This document shows, one piece after another, positions 31,701 through 39,768 of a stretch of DNA of 64,000 bases; positions within the stretch are counted from its first letter, which is position 1, and the number at the start of each line of letters is the position of its first letter. This stretch comes from an uncultured Erythrobacter sp. (GTDB lineage: Bacteria; Pseudomonadota; Alphaproteobacteria; Sphingomonadales; Sphingomonadaceae): positions 1-64,000 of the forward strand of contig CAJXJR010000009.1 in assembly GCA_913055155.1 (NCBI GenBank), read 5' to 3'. Made by a program: the position numbers and the translations under genes. The notes under the pieces were generated by a model. The model saw nothing but the letters and a program-made list of their open reading frames with translations. It had not been told where the DNA came from and did not search any database.

Positions 31701-32189
31701 GCGCAGCACCCGCTCTGCCAGCAGTTCGCGGTCGCGGTCTTCCATTGGGCGGGTGCCGGGGACGAGGCCAGCTTCCTCTGGGAAGGCCGCCAGCAGCCAT
31801 TGCGAGAAGGCGTGGATGGTGTCGATCCGCAGCCCCCCGCCTGGGCAATCGAGCACGGCGGCAAACAGCGTGCGGGCGCGGGCCAGCGTATCGGGATCGG
31901 CGCTGGCGCCGATGGCGATCAGGTCGCGCGCCAGCCGTGCGTCCTCCATCCGCACCCAGTTTGCCAGCACCTCGTTCACGCGGGTCGCCATTTCCGCGGC
32001 ACCAGCCTTGGTGAAGGTGAGGCACAGGATGTGTTCCGGCCGCACGCCGGGCTCCAGCAGCAGGCGCAGCACGCGGGCGGACAGCACCTGCGTCTTGCCC
32101 GTACCGGCAGAGGCGCCCAGCCACACGCTGTCGTGCGGATCGACCGCCAGCGCCTGGTTGCCCTTCAGCGGATAGACCTTCCCGCTCAT
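28746..32189 (-). CDS. addA: Double-strand break repair helicase-nuclease AddA
   Basis: UvrD-like helicase and nuclease subunit of the AddAB complex, which resects DNA ends for RecA. The 1147 aa are normal for the alphaproteobacterial type. The Walker A is LGASAGTGKTQVLSARV (about residues 23-39), motif II is VDEAQDTNEAQW, the late motif is VRVMTVHGSKGLQAPIV, and the C-terminal PDDEXK nuclease has RVLVADFKTARRPP. ATG at 32189 shares ATGA with the end of addB, so the subunits are translationally coupled. Confidence 0.96.
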   Translation of the reverse strand: MSGKVYPLKGNQALAVDPHDSVWLGASAGTGKTQVLSARVLRLLLEPGVRPEHILCLTFTKAGAAEMATRVNEVLANWVRMEDARLARDLIAIGASADPDTLARARTLFAAVLDCPGGGLRIDTIHAFSQWLLAAFPEEAGLVPGTRPMEDRDRELLAERVLRELLVEWEESDPAAEAALEMLSLRHGPDGARAWLMRCAAARDVWLGPGAWQPPMEPRVKRLLGLDADASREMLADLCADDAFDVGALRQWREVHADWGTKTALACIEAIDSWLARDAAGRLETCADLTAALFTQKGDVRSLSSLEKKDPAVADYAARVAEHLSAISEQAVLLDLVDYITPALDVGRKFALAWDDAKAREGLVDFDDLIARAAQLLGNSDMSAWIRYKLDRRFDHILVDEAQDTNEAQWAIIDALTDDFFSGLGQAEDRLRTIFVVGDYKQAIFRFQGTSPENFAAARKSYARRLADWVRNAAQARERIDARELQELGLGRSYRTAQSVLSFVDEAIDAIGPASFGLEQRPDPHVGDDRPGLVTLWAPVPGHPDEVEVEGEDGPEIGVSEPERRMAEKIAEQIKRMWDGGFPLVKDKDNPRNATPGDFMVLVRKRRELTGLIVAKLHAAGVPVAGVDRLRLGAPLAVKDLMAALRFAAQPRDDLSLASLLVSPILGWSQDDLLQYAPREKDVALWDHLRDLSADKPRETVAMLGELLALADFETPQALLHWLLLGPWKARGKLVARLGREANDPIDELLNAAQQFAASNTPSLQGFIRWFDAGEGELKREAEGAGDLVRVMTVHGSKGLQAPIVILADACGNPDRSRDSGIALEEDLPGGDGREIPLPGLSKEERVGRIEAAAEAAKAADRQEHWRLLYVAMTRAEEALFIGGALGKTEKEPAEDSWFARLAPLFDAQPLDDPIWGWRLEQGQRAPDIPHKSQQALPIPEVLPAWATTPVGPEPRPPRPLAPSAGAEELGADPPLPPEQAAIAARRGVLIHALLERLPDTPRELRESGARAWLARRAPDLAQAERDEMLARALAVIDAPEWRDLFGPDALAEVPLAATVGTQVIAGTADRLLVLPDRVLVADFKTARRPPADLAGVPPSTLKQMGAYAAALSVIYPDRTIEAAVLYTQTPQLVAIPADVLDVHKPE

Positions 32190-35164
32190 GTGTCGTCCCG
32201 CCCCTGCCATTCGGCCAGCCGCATCAGCTGGTCGTAAGTGTCATAGCCCGGCGCATCGGGGTTGAGCCGCGCGGTGAACGGCTCCTCACCCAGGATCCAG
32301 CGATCCAGCGCATCGTCCAGGTATTCGCGCGCCTTGGGCAGGAATTCCTCCGGCGGGATGCCGGTGCGCTTGTTGCCCTCCAGCAGCGGTGTGGCGACAT
32401 AGCCGAAACCGGTGGGATGGTCCTTCGCCTTGGCCTTGGCCAGAGACCAATATTCGAACTTCACCGGCGTGCCGGAGACGCCTTCGAACCCGCCCGCCTG
32501 CGCGATCAGGCCCAGGGTGCCCAGTTGCAGGGCATAGCCTTCCTGCACCTGCTTGCCCGTCGGCGGGCCGCCGGTCTTGTAATCGACCACGGCCAACGTG
32601 CCGTCGGCCAGCCGGTCGATACGGTCGGCCTTGCCGAAAATGCGGACACCGCGCTCTTCCATCGCACCCCATTCCTCGATGGCGACCGGCTGGCGATCGG
32701 GGTCGCCTTCGATGGACTGTTGCGCCCATTGCAGCGCAGCGAGCAGGCGCGGGCGCCACAGCGCGCGCATCAGCGGGTGCGCAGCCATGGCGCGCAGGTG
32801 CCTGTCGGCCAGTTCCGCCAGCTCTCCCTTGCCCTTGTGCCAGTCCTCCAGGATCTTGTGCGCCAGTTCGCCCTGCCACGCGGGGCTCGGCTCGGCATCG
32901 ACATGGTCCAGCTCTGCCAGGCGCAACAGCTTGGAGGCATAGTACTGGTAGGGATCGGAGCGCAGCCGGTCGAGCGCGGTAACGCTGATCGGCTGGCGGC
33001 GCAGCTGCGCCGGTGGGCACGGGTGCGGGCGCGGCGCGGAATCGACCGGCGGGGGATCGTCCAGCGCGCGGGCCAGCGTGACCACGCCATGATCCTCATG
33101 CCGCTGCACCAGGTCTTCGCCCAGCAGGGCCCGCACGCGCAGCAGGAAGCGCGAAGCAATGGCGGGACCGGACAAATCGCGCCGCGCGCGGGTCAGCACC
33201 ACTTCGGGCGCCCCCAGTGCGCCAGCCAGGTCATGCGCAGCCAGGCCGATGCGGAAATCCGCGCCCGGCACGCCCAGCGCGCGCAACACGCCGGGGGCCA
33301 GCAGCGGATTGGTGGCCGGGCGCGGTGGCCATGTGCCTTCGTTCAGCCCGGCGCAGATCACCAGGTCGGCCCGTGTCATGCGCGCTTCCAGCAAGCCGTA
33401 GATGGCCACGCGCGGATGGCCGCCATAGGGCGGGCGTACGGCGACCCGGTCCATGGCATCGCGCAGCACGTAGGGCAGGTCTTCGGCGTCCAGCGGCATG
33501 GCCACTTCGCGCGCGTGCAGGCGCAGGTCTTCGATGAAGGCAGACAGCGCGCGGCCATCCTCGCGCGCCCACAGCCCTTCGCCGCACAGCGCCTCGCCCG
33601 CTGCGGCCAGCAGGTCCAGCCAGGTGGCAAGCTCGGCGCTCTCGCCCGCTTCCAGCAAGGGCGATAGCTTTGCCTCCACCTCCTGCCACCACGGCTCCAC
33701 CCCCGCTTTCGCCGCCAGCGGACGCAAGGGGGCAAGCCCCGGCGCCTTGCGCGGACCGCGCAGCTGCAGTTCGAACCGGCGCGCGGCGCGCAGCCATGCG
33801 GCCCTGCCCTCGCCCGCTGCCGCCAGCGGATGTTCCAGCAGCGCGATCAGCGGCACGGGTGAAGCCGGCTCTGCCGCCACCTCTGCCAGCAACAGCAGCA
33901 CGCGCCCCGCAGCCGTCTCTCCCAGCGGGCGACCGGCGGAATCGTCGGCCTCGATATGCCAGCGGCGCAGGTGCTGCGCCACGCGCCCGGCCAACCCGCG
34001 ATCCGGCGTGACCACGGCCACGCGCTTCTCCGGCTCATCCAGCGCTTCGCGCACCAGCAGCGCAATCGCCTGCGCCTCTTCCTCGGGATTGGCAGCTTCC
34101 ACCAGCCGTACGCCGGCCATGCGGCGCTGTTTCGCGGGCAGCTTGACCCATGCCTTGCTCGCTTGCGGGGGCAGGAACAGGCTGGATATCGCGTGCGTGC
34201 GTTCCGGCGGGCCCTTGGCGATCCCGGCCCGGTGCCATTGCTGCACTTCGCCGCGCGCCACGCCCATGCGGTTGAGCAGCAGTTTGAGATGATATTGCGG
34301 GTGCGTCACCGCATCGCCGGCGCCGAACGGCGTCTCGCCGGACGTGTCGCCCGCGCTGCCCAGTTCATCCCACACCGCATCGTCCATCGACAGGTCGAGG
34401 TCGGGCAGCACCACGGCGCCTTGCGGCAGCTGCGAGACCGTGCGCAGCAGGCGCGCAAGCGCTGGCGCCGCACTGGTAACGCCTGCCGCGACGAAAGGCG
34501 TTTCCGGTGGCGTCTCGCGCATGCGCCGCGCAGCCTCGCGAAACAGCATGTTGCGCCGGGCGGCGGCATCGCGCTCCCCGCGTGCGTCAAGTTCGGCCAG
34601 CCAGTATTGCTGGATGATGGCAAATTCGCGCAGGTTATCCTGCCAATGCTTTGCCAGCCTGTCGTCGAACAGTTCCAGCACCTTTGCAGACAGCAGGTCG
34701 TCCGGCGCGATTTCCTCCACCAGCAGGCGATCCATCACCTGCCCGGTTTCCTGTGCCAGCTTCAGCAGCGCGGCACCCTTAGGCGCCGCGTCGCCGCGCA
34801 CCTGGCGGATCAGTGCGGCCAGCCGCAGCCAACGGCGGGTGGGATCGGCGGCAGGCGGGATCGCCGCGCCCGCGCCCAGCGAATCGAACAGCGGCCCCAG
34901 CGATTCGTCGAGGTCGAGATCGCCCACCAGCACCATGCGCGGCATCAGCAGGCCGGCATTGCCGGTCTCGCCGGCATGGCGGACGAAAGCCTCTGCCATG
35001 GTGCGCGCGGCGCGGGCGCTGGGCAGCAGCAGGGTCAGGCGGGCAAGGCCGAAGCCCTCCTCGGCGTAACGCGGCACCAGGCCGGCTACCAGTGCATCGG
35101 CAAAGCCGCGATGCGCTGCAATCGAGTAAACCTGCGGATTTTGAAGCTGTTGGTCTGCCGCCAT
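32186..35164 (-). CDS. addB: Double-strand break repair protein AddB
   Basis: Partner of AddA; it carries an inactivated helicase fold and a second PDDEXK nuclease. The 992 aa fit the alphaproteobacterial AddB. The nuclease core can be seen near the C-terminus as RIFGKADRIDRLADGTLAVVDYKTGGPP (D..D-Y-K). No clear iron-sulfur cysteine set of the Bacillus type is seen, as expected for this branch. ATG at 35164, 21 bases after the murU stop. Confidence 0.94.
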   Translation of the reverse strand: MAADQQLQNPQVYSIAAHRGFADALVAGLVPRYAEEGFGLARLTLLLPSARAARTMAEAFVRHAGETGNAGLLMPRMVLVGDLDLDESLGPLFDSLGAGAAIPPAADPTRRWLRLAALIRQVRGDAAPKGAALLKLAQETGQVMDRLLVEEIAPDDLLSAKVLELFDDRLAKHWQDNLREFAIIQQYWLAELDARGERDAAARRNMLFREAARRMRETPPETPFVAAGVTSAAPALARLLRTVSQLPQGAVVLPDLDLSMDDAVWDELGSAGDTSGETPFGAGDAVTHPQYHLKLLLNRMGVARGEVQQWHRAGIAKGPPERTHAISSLFLPPQASKAWVKLPAKQRRMAGVRLVEAANPEEEAQAIALLVREALDEPEKRVAVVTPDRGLAGRVAQHLRRWHIEADDSAGRPLGETAAGRVLLLLAEVAAEPASPVPLIALLEHPLAAAGEGRAAWLRAARRFELQLRGPRKAPGLAPLRPLAAKAGVEPWWQEVEAKLSPLLEAGESAELATWLDLLAAAGEALCGEGLWAREDGRALSAFIEDLRLHAREVAMPLDAEDLPYVLRDAMDRVAVRPPYGGHPRVAIYGLLEARMTRADLVICAGLNEGTWPPRPATNPLLAPGVLRALGVPGADFRIGLAAHDLAGALGAPEVVLTRARRDLSGPAIASRFLLRVRALLGEDLVQRHEDHGVVTLARALDDPPPVDSAPRPHPCPPAQLRRQPISVTALDRLRSDPYQYYASKLLRLAELDHVDAEPSPAWQGELAHKILEDWHKGKGELAELADRHLRAMAAHPLMRALWRPRLLAALQWAQQSIEGDPDRQPVAIEEWGAMEERGVRIFGKADRIDRLADGTLAVVDYKTGGPPTGKQVQEGYALQLGTLGLIAQAGGFEGVSGTPVKFEYWSLAKAKAKDHPTGFGYVATPLLEGNKRTGIPPEEFLPKAREYLDDALDRWILGEEPFTARLNPDAPGYDTYDQLMRLAEWQGRDDT

Positions 35165-35185
35165 GCGCCAAGACTAGCCGGGCTT

Positions 35186-35902
35186 TCAGACTGCGGAAAG
35201 GGCTTCCTCTGTCGGCCTGATCGCTTGCGGCGTGCCGACTTCGAACCACTGCCCGGTAAAGGCCAGGCCGAACAGCCGCCCTTCCTCGATCGCGCGGTTC
35301 CACAGCACGTTGGTGGAGAACGGCCGTTCCGGCGCATCGCGCAGCAGGCGCTTGGAAACCAGCTGGATGCCGGTGAAAATGTAGGGCGCGATCCGGCCCG
35401 AGGCGCGGCGCCGCAACCGACCGAGCGCGTCCATGTGGAAATCGCCCTTGCCGGTGAAATTATGCGCAGCCTTGTGCGTCACCAGCAGTAGCAGCGCGTC
35501 CATCCTCTCCGCGTCCCATGCAGCCGAAAGGTCGGCGAAGGCATCCAGCGGGCCATCCAGCCAGATATTGTCGGAATTGAGCGAGAAGAACGGGTCGGGC
35601 AGCAGGTCCTGCGCTTTCACGATGCCGCCGCCGGTTTCCAGCAGTTGCTCGCGCTCGTCGGAAATGGTGACGGCAGGACTCTGGCGTTCCTTGAGGTGCG
35701 CATCCAGCGAATCCGCCAGGTAATGCACGTTCACCACCGCGCGCGCCACGCCGGCTTCGGCCAGCTTGTCCAGCGTGTGGTCGATCAGCGGTTTACCCGC
35801 CACGCGCACCATCGGCTTTGGCTGGGTGGCCGTTAGCGGGCGCATGCGCTTGCCCATGCCGGCAGCAAGCACCATGGCGGTATCGCTAGCCAGCTTGCTC
35901 AC
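35186..35902 (-). CDS. murU: N-acetylmuramate-1-phosphate uridylyltransferase (MurU type)
   Basis: Sugar-1-phosphate nucleotidyltransferase of 238 aa. The nucleotide-binding signature is MVLAAGMGKRMRPLT (about residues 10-24) followed by KPMVRVAGKPLIDH; GGGIVKA and SLNSDNIW carry further active-site residues. With the neighbouring AmgK it would form the anabolic peptidoglycan-recycling route that makes UDP-MurNAc from MurNAc while bypassing de novo synthesis and fosfomycin. The start is GTG at 35902, overlapping the amgK stop as GTGA; a longer frame upstream lies inside amgK. Confidence 0.9.
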   Translation of the reverse strand: MSKLASDTAMVLAAGMGKRMRPLTATQPKPMVRVAGKPLIDHTLDKLAEAGVARAVVNVHYLADSLDAHLKERQSPAVTISDEREQLLETGGGIVKAQDLLPDPFFSLNSDNIWLDGPLDAFADLSAAWDAERMDALLLLVTHKAAHNFTGKGDFHMDALGRLRRRASGRIAPYIFTGIQLVSKRLLRDAPERPFSTNVLWNRAIEEGRLFGLAFTGQWFEVGTPQAIRPTEEALSAV

Positions 35903-36870
35903 GCGAAAATGCCTCCCCGCCTGGCGCGCACATCGTCGGGCACGTTGGTATCGAACCAGCGCGCCACGGGGGCGAGCGCGGGATGCGCCAGGTCGCGCTC
36001 CATCGCCTGCCACACGCGCGGGATCATGGAGAGGTATTTCGGCTTGTCGTCGCGCTTCCACAGGCGGGTGAAGATGCCCACGATCTTGGCATTGCGCTGC
36101 GCGCCGAGCACGGCGTAGCTGGCTTCCACGTCCCAGGCGGGACTGGTGGCGGACTTGTAAGCCTCCAGCATCTGCCCCTCCAGCTCTTGCGAGACATCGC
36201 GGCGCGCATCCTGCAGCAACGAAACCAGGTCATAGGCCGGATGGCCGACCAGCGCATCCTGGAAATCGATCAGGCCCTGCCCGTCGGCAAGCATCATGAT
36301 GTTTTCGGCATGGTAATCGCGCAGCACGGTAACGCCCGGCTGTTGTTCGGCCAGCACCGGGGCCAGCACTTCGGCCCATGCCGCGCGGTAGCTGGCATCA
36401 TCCGCGGCGATCCCGGCTGCCGGGCAGAACCATTCGGTGAACAGGCCCGCCTCGCGCTGGTAGGTGGGCATGTCATAGGCGGGGAAAGGCCCGGGCGGCA
36501 GGCTGTGCAGCCTGGCCACGGCGTCCACGGCCATGGCATAGGCCTGCTGCTCCGCAGCCGGATTGGCCTCGATCCATTCCTTCATCCGGTCGTTGCCGAA
36601 ATCCTCGGTCAGCACCCAGCCCTGTGCGGCATCCTCACCCATGATCGCCGGGCCGCGCATGCCGTGGGCGTTGAGCCAGTCGGCCACTTTCAGGAACGGC
36701 ACCGGGTCCTCCTCCGGCGGCGGGGCGTGCATCAGCATGGCGGTGTCATCGCCGCGACACAGGCGGAAATAGCGGCGGAAGCTGGCATCACCGGGAATCG
36801 GTTCGATCGCGGCGTCGGCCCAGCCTGCCTTGGCCAGGAAAGTGTCGATACCCGTGGGAAGGTCGCTCAT
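35899..36870 (-). CDS. amgK: N-acetylmuramate/N-acetylglucosamine anomeric kinase (AmgK type)
   Basis: A 323-aa kinase of the aminoglycoside phosphotransferase fold. The N-lobe has PGDASFRRYFRL. The catalytic loop is LRDYHAENIMML (near residue 188, with E where many homologues have D) and the metal motif is LIDFQDALVGHPAYDL. The tsaE-amgK-murU order is typical of the MurNAc recycling pathway, where AmgK makes the 1-phosphate used by MurU. ATG at 36870 shares ATGA with the tsaE stop. Antibiotic resistance is not implied. Confidence 0.9.
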   Translation of the reverse strand: MSDLPTGIDTFLAKAGWADAAIEPIPGDASFRRYFRLCRGDDTAMLMHAPPPEEDPVPFLKVADWLNAHGMRGPAIMGEDAAQGWVLTEDFGNDRMKEWIEANPAAEQQAYAMAVDAVARLHSLPPGPFPAYDMPTYQREAGLFTEWFCPAAGIAADDASYRAAWAEVLAPVLAEQQPGVTVLRDYHAENIMMLADGQGLIDFQDALVGHPAYDLVSLLQDARRDVSQELEGQMLEAYKSATSPAWDVEASYAVLGAQRNAKIVGIFTRLWKRDDKPKYLSMIPRVWQAMERDLAHPALAPVARWFDTNVPDDVRARRGGIFA

Positions 36871-37304
36871 GGCATGCGCTCTAGCCAAGCGGACCCGCCC
36901 TCGACAACGGCCAAGCGTCCGTCACCCGCAATTTCCAGCGCGATTTGCAGGCAGGCTGGCTCATGCGCGAAACCGCCTGCATGATCGGGCCACTCCGCCA
37001 GCAGCACCGCGCCTTCCCGGTAATCGTCCAGGCCCAGCTGTTCCGCCTCCGACGAATCTTCGAGTCGATAGAAATCGGCGTGGGCCACGGGCGGGTTCAG
37101 GTTGTCGTATGTTTCCACGATGGTGAAGGTGGGGGAAGGCACTTCGCCCTCGTGCCCCAGCGCGGCAAGGATCGCGCGCGAAAGCGTGGTCTTGCCCGTG
37201 CCCAGCCCGCCGGACAACGCCACCACGTCGCCGGGCCGCAGCCTTGCGGCGATGCGACGGCCAAACGCTTCCATCGCTGCCAGGTCGGGCAGGTCAACCT
37301 TCAA
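36867..37304 (-). CDS. tsaE: tRNA threonylcarbamoyladenosine biosynthesis ATPase TsaE
   Basis: ATPase of the TsaBDE complex that installs t6A at position 37 of ANN-decoding tRNAs. The 145 aa match the family. The P-loop is SGGLGTGKTTLSRAIL (about residues 31-46), followed by SPTFTIVETY and HADFYRLEDSSE. The start is a TTG at 37304 that overlaps the stop of the upstream kinase gene as TTGA, so its translation is coupled. Confidence 0.95.
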   Translation of the reverse strand: MKVDLPDLAAMEAFGRRIAARLRPGDVVALSGGLGTGKTTLSRAILAALGHEGEVPSPTFTIVETYDNLNPPVAHADFYRLEDSSEAEQLGLDDYREGAVLLAEWPDHAGGFAHEPACLQIALEIAGDGRLAVVEGGSAWLERMP

Positions 37305-39631
37305 GGCAGCTTCACCTTGGCAGTCGTCCCCGCGCCTTTCTCCGACTGGATTTCCAGCCGGCCGCCATGTGCTTCTATCAGCTGGCGAGCGAGTGGCAGG
37401 CCCAGCCCGCGCTTGCCTTCCCTGCCGTCGCTGCCGGCCAGGCGATAGCCGTCCAGCGCGCGCGCCAGTTCGCTCGGGCGCATGCCTTCGCCATTGTCCG
37501 AAATCACGATCCGCGCGCCCGACTTCCGGCGGCCCAGTGCCACCAGGATGCGACCGCCCGTGGGCGTGGCCGCGATGGCATTGTCCAGCAGGTTGCCGAT
37601 CGCGCGGCCCAGCTGGCGCGGGTCTGCCTGCACGTGCCCTGCGCTCTTGTCGCCGCGCAGGTCGAGCGTGATGTTCTTGGCATCGATGGCGTCTTCGCGC
37701 GCACGCACCACCTGCGTGGCAAAGTTCAGCAGGTCGACATCCTCTGTCGCCATCGGCAGCAGGCCCGCCTCGCTTTGCGTCAGGTCCAGCACGCTTTCGA
37801 TCTGCTGCGACAGCCGCTCCACCGAAGCGATGATCGCGGCGACATATTCCTGCCCTTGCGACGAAAGCTCACCCGCCACCCCCGATTGCAGCAGTTCTGC
37901 GAAACCGCCGATGGAGGTGAGCGGCGTGCGGAATTCGTAGGACATGTTGGCAAGGAAGCGCGTCTTCACCGCGTCCGCCTCTTCCAGCGCCTGGTTGCGT
38001 TCACGCAGCGCCTCTTCCGCCTTTGTCGAATCGGTCACGTCGAGCACGGTCAGCAGGCCGTTGCCGTCGGGCAGCGGCACGCCGGCGAATTCCAGCGTGC
38101 GCCCGTCGCTCATCACCACGCGGCCCCCGCGCTGCTGGCGATCGAGCGTGGCGGCGCGCACGACTTCGCCAATCGCCTTGCGCTGCGCCGGGCGAGCGAG
38201 GCGGTTGGAGATGCGATCGAGCAGCTTGTCGACATGCGGGTGTTCGTCGAAGAATTCCTCCGGCAGGCCCCAGATCGCGGGGAAGCGGCGGTTCCACAGC
38301 TGCATGTGGCCATCGGGCGCGAACACGGCCAGCGATTCGAACAGCGAATCGATGGTGGCCGTGCGGGTGCGCAGCAGCGTGTCGCGCGTGGCCGACAGGG
38401 CGAGCTGTTCGGAACGGTCCTCCGCCAGCAGCACCAGCCCGCCATCGGGCAGCGGCTGGGCCACCACGCGCAGGTGCGTGGAATCGGGCAGCGTCCAGGC
38501 GTCCTCCACCGGCGCATCCTCCATGAACCAGCCTTCCAGCTCGGTGCGCCATGCGGGGAAATCGCGCGTTTCGGGCAAGCGACCGGCATCGCGCGCCATG
38601 TCCAGGAAGCGATGGAAATCGGGCGGATCGACGCGCGCCGATGGCGGCAAGGCAAAAATCCTCTGGAACGGCTGGTTGGAGAACGACAGCCGCCGATCCG
38701 CATCGAACTGCGCCACGCCGATGGAAAGCTGGTCGAGCATGCTGCGCTGCGCCGCGCGGAAGGCACGGAAGGCGCGGGTCTGCTCTTCCATCTCCTCGAT
38801 ATCGATGGCGTATCCGGCCACCCCTTCCTCGCCCAGCGGCAGGTCGCTGACGCGCAGGGTGCGGCGCTGGTTGCCGACGGTGGCCTGCACGATGCGCTCC
38901 ACCGGCATGTCGCGGCTATGCGCCTGCCCGGCAACTTGCGCGGCGGTGAGGCCGTCGACGGTCTCCACCAGCTCGATCTGTTCCTCCACCACGCTGGCGG
39001 CGTCCTTTGCGCCCACTGCGCTGACATAGGCACTATTGACCAGCCGCAGGTCCATCTCCGGCCCGCGGAACCACATCGGCATGGGGGCTGCCTCGATCAG
39101 GCCGACCAGCGCGGCAAAGTCGTTGCGCGCGCGCGCCGTTTCCTCGCGCAGGCGAGCGAGTTCGCCCTGGCTTTCGGAAAAGTCGAACCACCACACCAGC
39201 GCCGCCCCGCCCGAGGCGATCAGCGAATCCGCCAGCTGGCCGCGCACGGCCAGGCTGCGGGTGGAGCCCTTGGGCGTCACCACCATGCTGAACGGCGCGG
39301 CGGTTTTCTGCGTGCGGCGCACGGCTTCGCGAAGGTCCTTCAGGTCTTCATCGACAAGGCCGCTGCCCAGTTCGCTTAGGAAACCCGGCAGGCTGTCCAG
39401 CCCCAGCCACTTGGCCAGGCGATCGGGCCCCTCGATCTTGCCATCAGGGCGCACCAGCAGCGGGATGGCCGGCGCATCGTCGATCATGCGCGACAGGCGG
39501 CGCACCGAATTGCGCGCGTGACGGGCCGCACGTGCCCGCTGGAGAGAGCCCACGACCAGCCACACCGCGCCAAAGGTCCACGCGGCCAGCATCAGCCCCA
39601 GCAGGGCCATGGCAGAAGGCGTCAATTCCAT
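37301..39631 (-). CDS. divL: DivL-like PAS sensor kinase homologue with tyrosine at the phospho-acceptor site
   Basis: A 776-aa protein with one N-terminal membrane helix (about residues 8-28), several PAS-like segments (about 60-520), a dimerisation helix and an ATPase domain (NLLDNAIAATP, DNGEGM, GKRGLGLPLARQL). The H-box reads FLANMSYEFRTPLTSIGGF; the codon at 37937-37939 is TAC, giving Tyr565 where histidine kinases have His. That substitution, the similar length (769 aa in Caulobacter) and the domain plan match DivL, which there regulates the CckA-CtrA cell-cycle pathway and carries Tyr550. The nearby ahcY and tsaE support a conserved locus. Orthology is inferred; the Tyr is read directly. 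Confidence 0.9.
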   Translation of the reverse strand: MELTPSAMALLGLMLAAWTFGAVWLVVGSLQRARAARHARNSVRRLSRMIDDAPAIPLLVRPDGKIEGPDRLAKWLGLDSLPGFLSELGSGLVDEDLKDLREAVRRTQKTAAPFSMVVTPKGSTRSLAVRGQLADSLIASGGAALVWWFDFSESQGELARLREETARARNDFAALVGLIEAAPMPMWFRGPEMDLRLVNSAYVSAVGAKDAASVVEEQIELVETVDGLTAAQVAGQAHSRDMPVERIVQATVGNQRRTLRVSDLPLGEEGVAGYAIDIEEMEEQTRAFRAFRAAQRSMLDQLSIGVAQFDADRRLSFSNQPFQRIFALPPSARVDPPDFHRFLDMARDAGRLPETRDFPAWRTELEGWFMEDAPVEDAWTLPDSTHLRVVAQPLPDGGLVLLAEDRSEQLALSATRDTLLRTRTATIDSLFESLAVFAPDGHMQLWNRRFPAIWGLPEEFFDEHPHVDKLLDRISNRLARPAQRKAIGEVVRAATLDRQQRGGRVVMSDGRTLEFAGVPLPDGNGLLTVLDVTDSTKAEEALRERNQALEEADAVKTRFLANMSYEFRTPLTSIGGFAELLQSGVAGELSSQGQEYVAAIIASVERLSQQIESVLDLTQSEAGLLPMATEDVDLLNFATQVVRAREDAIDAKNITLDLRGDKSAGHVQADPRQLGRAIGNLLDNAIAATPTGGRILVALGRRKSGARIVISDNGEGMRPSELARALDGYRLAGSDGREGKRGLGLPLARQLIEAHGGRLEIQSEKGAGTTAKVKLP

Positions 39632-39703
39632 TGGTTATGCAGCTATGAGAGCGCGGGGCGACTTGCAATGGGCAGCGCGCCTGTGCCGACAGTCCTGATG
39701 CAC

Positions 39704-39738
39704 AAAAAGAAACGCCCCGGCGAAAGCGGCCGGGGCGT
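39704..39738 (-). terminator. Intrinsic terminator of ahcY
   Basis: A perfect 10-bp GC-rich stem (39712-39721 with 39729-39738, 7-base loop) is followed on the minus strand by TTTCTTTTT. It lies 30 bases beyond the ahcY stop and separates ahcY from the divL operon. Confidence 0.9.
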
Positions 39739-39768
39739 CTCGTGTGATGGTCGCGTCGGAAGCGCGGA

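Noticed and set aside
35899-36870. amgK as an aminoglycoside resistance gene
   Set aside because: It only shares the kinase fold; coupling to murU and tsaE points to MurNAc recycling.
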